55,021 nucleotides of DNA from an uncultured Opitutaceae bacterium (GTDB lineage Bacteria; Verrucomicrobiota; Verrucomicrobiia; Opitutales; Opitutaceae), in NCBI GenBank assembly GCA_937942145.1, contig CALDFV010000203.1:1-55021 (forward strand), read 5' to 3'. The position numbers were made by a program, and so were the translations under genes. Positions 45,574-53,136 of the stretch are shown piece by piece (within the stretch, counting starts at the first letter, position 1; each line of letters opens with the position of its first letter). The notes beneath the pieces were generated by a model, which did not search any database, was not told the DNA's origin, and saw nothing but the letters and a program-made list of their open reading frames with translations.

Positions 45574-47085
45574 CTACCTCTGTCTTTTCTCTACTTGCTT
45601 CTTGGCCGTTGGCTCTTGGTCTAAAAGTTTAATCATGCGTGCGAGAACATCCGGTTCTGAATCTGCGAGATTCCTAGTTTCCAGTGGATCTTTCGCGTAG
45701 TCGTAAAGCTCATACTCAGTCTCTCCACTGGAATCCGAATGAGGTTCCCATTCAACAAGGCGATAGCGTTCCGTCCTGATTGCTCTCCCCAAGTGGCTTC
45801 GCTTGTTGTACGCATGGTAGGCATACTCACGTATACGTTTTTTTGGTTTTTTAAGAACTGGGGTCAAATCCACTCCATCAATTGGCTGTGGAGCTACCGG
45901 TTGGGAAAGCCCGGCTAGAGACGACAGTGTCGGATAGATATCCACGGTTTCCGCTAATTGACGCGTGCTCGTTCCTGGTCTCGTTACGCCGGGCGCATAA
46001 ATGATGATGGGGATCCGATTCGCTTGTTCATGATTCGAGTGTTTCGTCCAAGATCCATGATCTCCCAAGTGCCATCCATGATCTCCCCAAAGAAGGATGA
46101 TCGTATTATCATCGAGCCCGAGCTTCTCAAGTTCGTCTAGCACTCTACCCAACTGAGCATCCATGTAGCTGACACTCGCATAGTAGCCGTGTATCAAGTC
46201 ACGTTTAAGATCATCCTGAAAAACAACCGTATCCGTTGGGACGGGCTTGAAAGCCGTTATCTCCCCTCCTCTTTTGACGGCAAACTCCGGTGCTCCTTCC
46301 GGAGCCTCCTCAAACTCCGGCATTGGCAAAGAATCCCTGTCATACATATCCCAATACTTTTTAGGTGCGGAAAAAGGCAAATGGGGACGCACAAATCCTA
46401 CGGCGAGGAAAAAGGGCTGATCCGAATCCTGGGATAGCGAACGCAGACGGTCAATAGCATGAGTGGCAATCCGTCCATCGGCATAGGCTTCATCGAGCAC
46501 GTCAGGACTTTCCCAGGCTGCTCCACGCGGGAGACTGCGGATCGGTTTGCTGAACTCATTTGTGAAGAGCGCCTCTTCCCGGGTCAGCTGACGATGATTG
46601 CTTTCCGGTACCAAATACTCGATCACTTTGTCCTTTAGATGCGGCACACTCCAGGAGGCATCATCGTTTGTATTGCCGTGACCGATATGAAACACCTTCC
46701 CCATGGAATGGGCGACATAGCCATGATTGGTGAAATGCTGGGGCAACGTAATCGCATTCGGATATACCTCGCGAAATTGGGTCCCAAACGAATAGAATCC
46801 TGTCGACGAAGACCGGCTACCCAGCAACAAATTGTAACGCGACGCCATGCAGACCGATTGATTGCAGTAAGCTAAATCGAATCGCATTCCCATCGCAGCC
46901 AGTCGATCGATATTCGGACTAACCGCTACCTCATCCCCATAGCAGCCCAGAGCCGGCTTCAAATCGTCGACCAGGAGCAAAAGAACATTCGGCCTATTTT
47001 CCGATTCGCCCCAAACGTTTCCTGTGAGGGCAATCAAGATCACGAAAAAAGAGCCGATTCTCGGTCTAATCAGGGTACTAAACAT
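45574..47085 (-). CDS. Secreted sulfatase, iduronate-2-sulfatase-like (second copy)
   Basis: A 503-residue relative of the downstream sulfatase from ATG 47085. Signal peptide near residues 1-26 (RIGSFFVILIALTGNVWG); metal site NVLLLLVDDLKPALGCYGD; FGly motif C79-M-A-S-R83; FFLAVGFVRPHLPFSAPKKYWDMYD; and ILLWGDHGWHLGDHGSWTKHS. The frame upstream of the ATG (to 47136) is not signal-like. It and the 44062 gene are related but clearly diverged paralogues, probably cotranscribed. Together with the GH5 gene upstream it suggests a glycan-desulfating locus. Confidence 0.93.
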   Translation of the reverse strand: MFSTLIRPRIGSFFVILIALTGNVWGESENRPNVLLLLVDDLKPALGCYGDEVAVSPNIDRLAAMGMRFDLAYCNQSVCMASRYNLLLGSRSSSTGFYSFGTQFREVYPNAITLPQHFTNHGYVAHSMGKVFHIGHGNTNDDASWSVPHLKDKVIEYLVPESNHRQLTREEALFTNEFSKPIRSLPRGAAWESPDVLDEAYADGRIATHAIDRLRSLSQDSDQPFFLAVGFVRPHLPFSAPKKYWDMYDRDSLPMPEFEEAPEGAPEFAVKRGGEITAFKPVPTDTVVFQDDLKRDLIHGYYASVSYMDAQLGRVLDELEKLGLDDNTIILLWGDHGWHLGDHGSWTKHSNHEQANRIPIIIYAPGVTRPGTSTRQLAETVDIYPTLSSLAGLSQPVAPQPIDGVDLTPVLKKPKKRIREYAYHAYNKRSHLGRAIRTERYRLVEWEPHSDSSGETEYELYDYAKDPLETRNLADSEPDVLARMIKLLDQEPTAKKQVEKRQR

Positions 47086-47326
47086 AACTCGGTAAACTAG
47101 ACCAAGAGGTTCTACAGGCAAGCGATCAGTTTCCACAACCCTCTACCGAGAATGAACATTTTCACCCCAACGAAGGGTTTGTCCCCTGGGACCATGAGTC
47201 TGTCGACGAAGCGAAGCGTAGATGGCGTAGTAGCGGCACTATGCCACGTCGGGCTAGAAAAAACATCTTGTGCGACTAACTTAGTTGGCCCCCGGCAAAG
47301 GTCACCGCGATTTCTCCGGGCTGCGC
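47086..47326. other. Intergenic region between GH5 and sulfatase genes with hairpins
   Basis: About 240 bp without a gene. TGGCGTAGT (47223-47231) pairs with ACTATGCCA (47238-47246; one G-T pair) around six bases, and GTCCC/GGGAC (47181-47192) forms a second small hairpin. The composition resembles the 43.8-kb hairpin array, including a shared GAAGCGAAGC/CGCTTCGCT word. It must also hold the sulfatase promoter on the minus strand, which I could not place. Confidence 0.35.
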
Positions 47327-48520
47327 TTACTTCCTGAACTCCCGTGCGATCACTTCCCACAATGGGTTTTCTCCCTCTAGGATAAAATCATTGTATCCTT
47401 GGGTCCCGGCATCGATCGCTTCCCACTGTTTCCAATTCAACTTTTGCGTACCTAGCTCGTAGTTCATGCTATCCCATCCGCCAGCCCGGAAGGCGTAGAA
47501 GGCCCAGTGCCAGTTCTCTTTGTTGGCCAGGCTAATAACATCCGAAAGGTAGTGCTGCGCCCCTTCCACTTTTCGACCGCAGCCGAATTCGGCAAAATGG
47601 ATCCGGTTGGCTGGAATCCCGTGTTTATCCGCCCAATCACGCACGGTCTTCATTCGCAATGCGATATTCTCAATCGTCCAAGATTCGGTCTCATCACCGT
47701 GCCCAGTCGGCATTCGGTCCGGATAGGCAAAGCGTCCCTTATTCACTCGAAAGGTCGTGAAAATCCACGGTTCATAGTAGTGAAAGGAATACAAAACCGC
47801 TTCGTCCTCGATCGGCTTCAAGGTGGCAAAGCCGTCAGGATTCGCATGAAACCGACTGTCGACCATGATCGGCGTAAGCGAATCAACACTTCGGATGGCA
47901 GCAAACATTTGGACGTAGAAACGGTTCAAGTCTGCGATGCCGCCTTCATTGTTTCGCAGCCACTGCTCAAATCCATCCGCTTTATCGGCCTCAAACCCGG
48001 CTTCTCTTTCCGGATGGGGTTCGTTGACAATGTTGTAGCCAACGATTGCCGGGTGATCCTTTAGTTCAAACGCTAGCTCCTGCCAGAATGCCATCGCCTG
48101 GTCCTGAAACGCGTGGTCGTTCCACAAGCGAAAATCGAATTCCATGTCGTTGTGCTGCCGCCAGCGGCGCCCCGGCAAACTGAAAGTCGTCAGCACAATC
48201 TTGATACCTGCTTCATCCGCCCGATCCAGCACTTCGACCAGCATTTCCAAATCTCGCTCCGGAATCCCAAAAAACGCGTCCGCATCTCCCATCAAAAAAT
48301 CCCGGCTATCCGACTTCATGCTGGTGGGGCTCAAACGGATGTACTCGATTCCTGTCGTGCGCGCGGCTTCAAACCAGTCGGGCGATCCATCTTCTGCACC
48401 GCCATTAGCTCCCTTTCTCTGCTCGTCCCAAAATGCGAGTTTAGGATTCGCTTCGATAAGCTGAGTTGCCAAACCGAGAGCAATAATCGCGATTGCTTTA
48501 ATTGTCTTGGTACCAGTCAT
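47327..48520 (-). CDS. Glycoside hydrolase family 5 protein
   Basis: A 397-residue secreted (beta/alpha)8 hydrolase from ATG 48520. Signal peptide TIKAIAIIALGLATQLIEA; the catalytic acid lies in VGYNIVNEPHPE and the nucleophile in NRIHFAEFGCGR. LYSFHYYEPW and ENWHWAFYAFRAGGWDSMNYEL provide the substrate-site aromatic residues. GH5 acts on beta-linked glucans, mannans or related chains; the subfamily cannot be assigned by eye. The longer frame to 48589 has no signal sequence. It is upstream of two sulfatases on the same strand, 241 bp apart. Confidence 0.9.
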   Translation of the reverse strand: MTGTKTIKAIAIIALGLATQLIEANPKLAFWDEQRKGANGGAEDGSPDWFEAARTTGIEYIRLSPTSMKSDSRDFLMGDADAFFGIPERDLEMLVEVLDRADEAGIKIVLTTFSLPGRRWRQHNDMEFDFRLWNDHAFQDQAMAFWQELAFELKDHPAIVGYNIVNEPHPEREAGFEADKADGFEQWLRNNEGGIADLNRFYVQMFAAIRSVDSLTPIMVDSRFHANPDGFATLKPIEDEAVLYSFHYYEPWIFTTFRVNKGRFAYPDRMPTGHGDETESWTIENIALRMKTVRDWADKHGIPANRIHFAEFGCGRKVEGAQHYLSDVISLANKENWHWAFYAFRAGGWDSMNYELGTQKLNWKQWEAIDAGTQGYNDFILEGENPLWEVIAREFRK

Positions 48521-48873
48521 TAGCCACACTCTGTGTGACGATAGACAACCAGCAAACAATTTTATAGATGAAAGATGGCGATTAGCCAACTGTAGACAGA
48601 ATCAGGAATTTCGATTCTACCTCGTGGCGCCGACCCCGCCCCACCTTCTTTGCAAGAGGATACGAAATCCGGTTTACTATGGTTTACCTTTACCCAAGAA
48701 CCGAAAAATCGCCAGATACACGATAAGCTCACAAGTTGGCTTGGAAGGGCGCAACCCTCAAAGGTGCCAATAGTCTGAATTCTCTTTGACAGATCTCGTC
48801 TTCGGCTTGCACCACGCGAAAGCTGATAAGCCCGGGGGGTTGTTCACGAGGCACCAGCCGAGAAGGCCTGACA
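48521..48873. other. Intergenic region upstream of GH5, no gene supported
   Basis: About 350 bp between the GH5 start and the tRNA-derived repeat. A plus-strand frame (48507-48773) has no recognisable family. GTTCACGAGG at 48843-48852 repeats the GTTCACGACC edge of copy B (49324-49333), perhaps the remnant of a further repeat. The GH5 promoter should lie here but could not be placed. Confidence 0.35.
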
Positions 48874-48908
48874 CCCACGACCAACCCCGACCAGTCGAGG
48901 CTGCTCTA
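48874..48908 (-). repeat. tRNA-derived palindromic repeat, copy A (3' flank of the GIY-YIG gene)
   Basis: Minus strand: TAGAGCAGCCTCGACTGG, then TCGGGGTTGGTCGTGGG. The flanks match the D-arm and variable/T-stem parts of the tRNA-Ile at 49165-49240, but the anticodon arm is replaced by a CCTCGA/TCGGGG hairpin with a four-base loop. Acceptor and T-loop are missing. The first TAG of the repeat is the stop codon of the GIY-YIG gene. Confidence 0.75.
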
Positions 48909-49154
48909 AATTGTTTCATTCAGAAAAGCTGTCGCTTTCGCTAAATTCCTCCAGTGTTTGAGCTTCACTTCAGCGGCTCGGGATTCGGCGTTGGATTCGA
49001 ATGCGCGATATGCGATCAATTTCAGCGGAAGTCCGATACGCTTGGTGGAGTGGACCCTTCCGGAATTGTGCCGCTCCAAACGCCGTGCAACGTTCTGGCA
49101 CGAGCCAATGTAGAGGCGACCGCTCGTTCCTTGTAGTATGTAAACGAACGCCAT
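48906..49154 (-). CDS. Small GIY-YIG nuclease-domain protein between tRNA and tRNA fragment
   Basis: An 82-residue single-domain protein: FVYILQGTSGRLYIGSCQNVARRLERHNSGRVHSTK holds the GIY-YIG-type strands (VYI, YIG) and the conserved Arg, and ESNAESRAAEVKLKHWRN the Glu metal ligand. This is the UPF0213/SLX1-like minimal form. The ATG lies 10 nt after the CCA end of tRNA-Ile, with no room for a promoter, so it would be transcribed with the tRNA. The stop codon is formed by the D-arm word TTAGAGC of repeat copy A. The arrangement suggests insertion into a tRNA copy. Function in this group is not well established. Confidence 0.85.
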   Translation of the reverse strand: MAFVYILQGTSGRLYIGSCQNVARRLERHNSGRVHSTKRIGLPLKLIAYRAFESNAESRAAEVKLKHWRNLAKATAFLNETI

Positions 49155-49164
49155 GCAAAGAAGA

Positions 49165-49241
<77 letters not shown>

Positions 49242-49258
49242 TAACAGAAAAGACAGGA

Positions 49259-49287
49259 TATAAAGGTGCCATGAGCGAGCTTGGCAA
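49259..49287 (-). promoter_or_regulatory. Promoter of tRNA-Ile
   Basis: Minus strand TTGCCA (49287-49282), 17-bp spacer, TTTATA (49264-49259), then 18 nt to G1 of the tRNA at 49240. The same geometry recurs before repeat copy B. Matches sigma-70 consensus spacing. Confidence 0.65.
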
Positions 49288-49324
49288 GAATCGATTAAAC
49301 GAATTCTCGTCTTTCAGGTGCTGT

Positions 49325-49377
49325 TCACGACCAACCCCGACAGGTCGAGGCTGCTCTAATCGCTGAGCTACAGGCCC
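49325..49377 (-). repeat. tRNA-derived palindromic repeat, copy B (with promoter)
   Basis: Minus strand begins GGGCCTGTAGCTCAGCGAT like the true tRNA, then TAGAGCAGCCTCGACCTG and TCGGGGTTGGTCGTG. Acceptor 5' half and D-arm are kept; the anticodon arm is replaced by the CCTCGA/TCGGGG hairpin, and the T-arm and 3' acceptor are lost. It cannot fold as a normal tRNA. It lies upstream of the true tRNA and has its own conserved promoter, so it may yield a small RNA. Confidence 0.75.
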
Positions 49378-49395
49378 GCTCAAAAAAGAAGGAGG

Positions 49396-49424
49396 AATAA
49401 AACTGCCCAAAACCGCATTGGCAA
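49396..49424 (-). promoter_or_regulatory. Promoter of repeat copy B
   Basis: Minus strand TTGCCA (49424-49419), 17-bp spacer, TTTATT (49401-49396), 18 nt to the first G of copy B at 49377. Hexamers and distances equal those of the tRNA promoter, but the two spacers agree at only 7 of 17 positions by my count, so the core elements look selectively kept. Confidence 0.55.
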
Positions 49425-49458
49425 GTTTTCATTCGGCACTTTTGGGGATCCGTTTTCT

Positions 49459-49533
49459 AGAGCCACCTAAAGAGTTGAACCCACGACCAACCCCGACAGG
49501 TCGGGGCTGCTCTAACCGCTGAGCTACAGGTCC
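49459..49533 (-). repeat. tRNA-derived palindromic repeat, copy C (near full length)
   Basis: Minus strand GGACCTGTAGCTCAGCGGT, then TAGAGCAGCCCCGACCTG, TCGGGGTTGGTCGTGGGTTC and a diverged 3' end (AACTCTTTAGGTGGCTC). The anticodon arm is a perfect CCCCGA/TCGGGG stem with a four-base loop. The 3' acceptor no longer pairs fully with the 5' side and CCA is absent. No good promoter at the position used by the other copies. Confidence 0.75.
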
Positions 49534-49582
49534 GCCCAGAAAAGAGTGGGACTGAATCGAGGCAATCAATGCGATGCTTAAA

Positions 49583-50212
49583 CTATTCGGAATGCGGTTT
49601 CGCTTCAGCTCCAGCAGGAACCCTTTCGCGATTGGCTTCCGTATCGGCTGCTGCGAAAGACTCGCTTTCAGCCCGATCACCCTCTTCCGCAGAATCGCCC
49701 TCAATCTCCTGCTCATCAGAATCCGCTTCGTGGCTTTCTTCTGCTGCCAACTGTTTCACGGTGGGGTTCCACACGCCTTGATCATGCATCTTCGCCATTT
49801 CCTGGGCTTCGGACAGTCGACGGTCATTGGCGGCTTCAGACGGATTCCAACGAGCGAATCCCTGGCGGATCAAAATCTCGTTCAGGTATTCGTCTGCCAT
49901 CGAGTAGATCTCCGAAACTAGAATCTCCCCCGTGTCCACGCGTACGGGTTTCACCCGGATCCGTTTTCCTTTCACTTCATTGTAAAGGAGATCGAAAATC
50001 TGCTCATCAAGCATTTCTCTTTCGCTGGCCATCTTCAAGCCAAACAACTTGACCACGTTGGATCGGCGATCATCGAAATCCACGAAAAGCGCATCCTTGT
50101 TTAGGATCTCTTTAACGGTCCCGATGCGCTCTTGCGTCTCATTCTTTTGATTCAGAACGAAATACGCCGCGAGAACCGCGAGCGCCGTAATGGATAGAAG
50201 TGCCATTAGCAT
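49583..50212 (-). CDS. Membrane-anchored SNase-like (thermonuclease fold) protein
   Basis: A 209-residue protein with an N-terminal TM anchor (LMALLSITALAVLAAYFVL). Residues about 45-155 resemble a staphylococcal nuclease fold (VVKLFGLKMASEREMLDEQIFDLLYNEVKGKRIRVKPVRVDTGEILVSEIYS, then LNEILIRQGFARWNP and AQEMAKMHDQGVWNP). The catalytic Arg/Glu pattern is not clearly kept, so activity is doubtful. An acidic, Ala/Glu-rich tail follows. It ends 50 bp before repeat copy C. Annotated relatives are called thermonuclease family proteins. Confidence 0.65.
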   Translation of the reverse strand: MLMALLSITALAVLAAYFVLNQKNETQERIGTVKEILNKDALFVDFDDRRSNVVKLFGLKMASEREMLDEQIFDLLYNEVKGKRIRVKPVRVDTGEILVSEIYSMADEYLNEILIRQGFARWNPSEAANDRRLSEAQEMAKMHDQGVWNPTVKQLAAEESHEADSDEQEIEGDSAEEGDRAESESFAAADTEANRERVPAGAEAKPHSE

Positions 50213-50507
50213 ATCAAATATGCAAACGCTACCTAAAGCCTTAGCTTTACTCGCTAACGAGGGAGTAGCCTACTTATACCCCTTTTTTACAACATATCGA
50301 GGTGATCCCCTTCAGATCGCGAATCGCTTACACTTTTCTGACAAACACACCCCAATGCGGTATGGCGTCATCCGCCTTAATCCATTGTGGTCGGCCGGTC
50401 TGACCAAACCCTTGACGAATCCGACTCGATTCGATTCTAAATCCATGCCCAAACCAAACTTGGGCATAAACTCAACTCTGCCCAAAACCGGTAGGGGCAT
50501 CGCACCC

Positions 50508-51320
50508 ATGCTAGACGCTGAAGTCATTTCCAGTCTCCAAAACGCTCGTATCAAGAACTTGGTCAAGCTGCGCAACCGCCGGCCTCGAGATCGCCAGAAG
50601 GTATTTATCGCTGAGGGATATCGGGCAATTAGCCGGGCGCTGGAAAAAGGGAGTGTACCTGAAGAGGTCTATTTTTCTCCCGATTGGTTCCTTGGGGAAA
50701 ACGAGCCGACTCTTCTTGCGGAAGCAAAAGAGAAAGGAGCCACGCTGTTTGAACTGACGAAGATTGCTTTCGAGAAAGTTGCCTACCGCGACCGGCCCGA
50801 GGGAATCCTTGCCGTATTCAATCAATGGAGCCATTACCTCGATGAGCTTAAGTTGAGCAATCCCCCATTCCTATTGATCGCAGAATCGATAGAGAAACCG
50901 GGAAACCTTGGCACCATACTGCGTTCGGCCGATGCTGCTGGTGTAGACGCAGTAATATGCTGTGATCCCGTGACCGACCTTTTCAACCCCAACGTAGTCC
51001 GCTCTTCTACAGGCGTACTTTTCTCCATGCCTACTGTCATGACCTCCTCTCTGGAGACGATCAAATGGCTTACCAAAAATGGTATTCAGACAGTTGCGAC
51101 AACCCCGCATACGCAAACCTACCACACCGAAGTCGATATGACTGGACCTATCGCCATCGTTATGGGCAGCGAGCAGTTTGGGTTGTCTGAGACTTGGCTG
51201 AACGCATGCCAGAAACAGGCCCGTATTCCCATGGCTGGCCAGGCAGACTCCTTGAACGTTGCCATGGCTACACTGGTAACGCTCTTCGAAGCTGTGCGGC
51301 AACGCAACCTCGCCTCGTGA
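50508..51320 (+). CDS. TrmH/SpoU-family RNA 2'-O-methyltransferase
   Basis: A 270-residue SPOUT enzyme that methylates ribose 2'-OH of rRNA or tRNA. An N-terminal substrate-binding domain (KNLVKLRNRRPRDRQKVFIAEGYRAI) precedes the trefoil-knot domain with motif 1 EKPGNLGTILRSADAAGVDAV, motif 2 IAIVMGSEQFGLSE and motif 3 IPMAGQADSLNVAMATLVTLFEAVRQR. ATG 50508 fits the family N-terminus; ATG 50445 is the alternative. The 295 bp before it (50213-50507) hold no other gene. Its stop overlaps the next GTG start by 4 nt. Confidence 0.9.
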   Translation: MLDAEVISSLQNARIKNLVKLRNRRPRDRQKVFIAEGYRAISRALEKGSVPEEVYFSPDWFLGENEPTLLAEAKEKGATLFELTKIAFEKVAYRDRPEGILAVFNQWSHYLDELKLSNPPFLLIAESIEKPGNLGTILRSADAAGVDAVICCDPVTDLFNPNVVRSSTGVLFSMPTVMTSSLETIKWLTKNGIQTVATTPHTQTYHTEVDMTGPIAIVMGSEQFGLSETWLNACQKQARIPMAGQADSLNVAMATLVTLFEAVRQRNLAS

Positions 51321-52090
51321 ATCTCCATCAGCTACAAGAGAATTTCGAATCACTCGCGGCAGAAGACCCGCTATGGACGGTACTGTCCGACGACGCCAAA
51401 CGCGGCGGCAAGTGGGACTTGGAGGAATTCTACGCTACCGGTCGCGCCGTGATCGACGATCTCGAATCTCGCTTGGACAAGCTAGGCAAACCCTTGGGTG
51501 GAGGCACGGCGATTGATTTTGGCTGCGGCGTGGGAAGGCTAACATTCCCTTTATCCCAGCGATTCCAAACCTGTTACGGAATCGACATTTCCCGCAGCAT
51601 GGTCGAATTCGCTTCCACTCAAAAAGAACGAGGACCCAACTGTACGTTTATCGAGAATACCACTACACGACTCCATCGGCTTGAGAACGCATCGATCGAT
51701 CTAATTTATTCCGCGATCGTGTTCCAGCATATCGCTCCTCGCTATACGCGGGAGTACCTCAAGGAATTCAGCCGACTTCTTAAACCTGGTGGACTTCTCG
51801 TGTTTCAACTCCCCAGCCATCTCGACCCCAAGTTTCCCGGTAACCAGAAGCCATTCCGGCTTTTTAAAAAGCGTCTCTTTTATCAATTTAAAACTCTCAA
51901 ACAGCAGATCACGAAGATTCTCCCGTTTTACCGCAATGAATCTTTTTTCGAGATGAACGCTATTCACCGAGAACGGTTAGTGTCTTTTTTAGAAAAGCAG
52001 TGCAACCTCGAGATATTAGCTGTCCCAGATTTTCCTGCCGCCGGACCGGCTTGGAAGAGCTATCTCTATATCACACGGAAGAGGGCTTGA
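51317..52090 (+). CDS. Class I SAM-dependent methyltransferase
   Basis: A 257-residue protein from GTG 51317, which overlaps the TGA of the SpoU gene (GTGA); no ATG fits. Motif I AIDFGCGVGRLTFPL, GIDISRSMVEFA, ENASIDLIYSAIVFQHIAPRYTREYL, and LKPGGLLVFQLPSH make it a typical SAM methyltransferase (methyltransferase 11/25 group). A basic C-terminal region (FRLFKKRLFYQFKTLKQQI) may contact its substrate. Probably cotranscribed with SpoU; substrate unknown. Confidence 0.87.
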   Translation: MNLHQLQENFESLAAEDPLWTVLSDDAKRGGKWDLEEFYATGRAVIDDLESRLDKLGKPLGGGTAIDFGCGVGRLTFPLSQRFQTCYGIDISRSMVEFASTQKERGPNCTFIENTTTRLHRLENASIDLIYSAIVFQHIAPRYTREYLKEFSRLLKPGGLLVFQLPSHLDPKFPGNQKPFRLFKKRLFYQFKTLKQQITKILPFYRNESFFEMNAIHRERLVSFLEKQCNLEILAVPDFPAAGPAWKSYLYITRKRA

Positions 52091-52094
52091 GCTT

Positions 52095-52112
52095 ACTTTG
52101 ATTAATCAAAGT
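52095..52112 (+). promoter_or_regulatory. 18-bp perfect palindrome, candidate metalloregulator operator
   Basis: ACTTTGATTAATCAAAGT is a perfect palindrome 64 bp upstream of the metal-binding protein gene. Its size and AT-rich core fit a DtxR/MntR- or Fur-type box, though it matches no consensus exactly. A weak TTGACT (52140) and an AAGGG/CCCTT repeat (52157-52171) lie between it and the gene. Confidence 0.5.
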
Positions 52113-52176
52113 TTCCTTTTTGCCCTTTGAAATTAGGAATTGACTCTTCTCAAACCAAGGGTATTGCCCTTAATCG

Positions 52177-53118
52177 ATGAAAAATGTTTCTACTTCTGGA
52201 CGTATTGTCTTGGCCATCACTGTCCTATTTGCAGCCACCGCATCCCTTTCAGGTGCGAAAGAAGCGCGTATCAGAGTAGCGGCAACCACGACGATGGTGG
52301 CTGACTTGGCGGAATCGGTCGCCGGCGAATACGCCACAGTCACTGGTTTGATGGGCCCAGGTGTAGACCCTCACCTCTATAAAGCGAACGCATCCGACAT
52401 TAACACGCTGCAATCCGCAGATCTCATTCTGTACAACGGCCTGCATTTGGAAGGTCGGCTCGCTGACATTCTGGTCAAAATGGGACGCCGCGGAAAGCCG
52501 GTCTATGCCGTCACCGAGAGCATACCGGAGGACAAACTGCTCCAGCCTGAGGAGTTTCAGGGCCACTACGATCCTCACGTTTGGTTCGATCCGAGGCTTT
52601 GGGCGCGATGCGTCGATACCGTGGTAACCGCTTTGTCAAAAGTGGATCCAGCCCACGCCAAGGAGTTCAAGGAACACGGTGAATCCGTTCGCGCGGCCTA
52701 TTCGAGCTACTACGAATGGGGCCGCAAATATATGGCCCAGGTCAAGCCCGAGCAACGGTTCCTCATTACGAGTCATGACGCCTACAACTACTTTGGCCGC
52801 GCTTTCGATTTTACCGTAATCGGCGTTCAAGGGATTTCCACCCAAAGCGAAGCGGGTCTGGCCGATATCGTGAAGATCGGCGAGTTCATCAAGCAAAAGG
52901 GGATCAAAGCCATATTCGTCGAATCCAGTGTATCGCCAGCTGCAATACGCCGCATCAGCGAAGACTCCGGAGCCAAAATTGGTGGCGAACTTTTTTCCGA
53001 CGCAATGGGCGCCAAGGGACACATGGGGAAAGCCGCCGATGGCTCATCTTTCGATCTCGGAACCTACGAGGGTATGGTTAAAGGCAACATCGCTACCATA
53101 GCGGAAGCCCTAAAATAG
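52177..53118 (+). CDS. TroA/ZnuA-type metal ABC transporter substrate-binding protein
   Basis: A 313-residue periplasmic protein (signal peptide about 1-27, GRIVLAITVLFAATASLSGA). It has the cluster A-I metal-binding set His66 (GVDPHLYKA), His134 (YDPHVWFDP), His200 (LITSHDAYNYF) and Asp275 (GGELFSDAMG), the combination of Treponema TroA, which takes Mn, Zn or Fe. FVESSVSPAAIRRI and VIGVQGISTQSEAG are also TroA-like. It carries no long His-rich loop as zinc-specific ZnuA often does. The cognate ATPase starts at 54382; a porin gene lies between. Confidence 0.93.
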   Translation: MKNVSTSGRIVLAITVLFAATASLSGAKEARIRVAATTTMVADLAESVAGEYATVTGLMGPGVDPHLYKANASDINTLQSADLILYNGLHLEGRLADILVKMGRRGKPVYAVTESIPEDKLLQPEEFQGHYDPHVWFDPRLWARCVDTVVTALSKVDPAHAKEFKEHGESVRAAYSSYYEWGRKYMAQVKPEQRFLITSHDAYNYFGRAFDFTVIGVQGISTQSEAGLADIVKIGEFIKQKGIKAIFVESSVSPAAIRRISEDSGAKIGGELFSDAMGAKGHMGKAADGSSFDLGTYEGMVKGNIATIAEALK

Positions 53119-53136
53119 CCGCTTGTCGGCTTCTTG

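Noticed and set aside
47507-48064. Plus-strand frame of 185 codons
   Set aside because: Lies wholly antisense to the GH5 gene, which has clear catalytic motifs.
48507-48773. Plus-strand frame of 88 codons upstream of GH5
   Set aside because: No start signal, family or composition supporting a gene; overlaps the GH5 N-terminus in antisense.
49459-49533. Copy C as a second functional tRNA
   Set aside because: Anticodon arm has a four-base loop, the acceptor does not close, and CCA is missing.
49429-49716. Minus-strand frame containing GGPVAQRLEQPRP...GFNSL
   Set aside because: That peptide is the well-known translation artefact of tRNA-like sequence (repeat copy C) and is not a protein.
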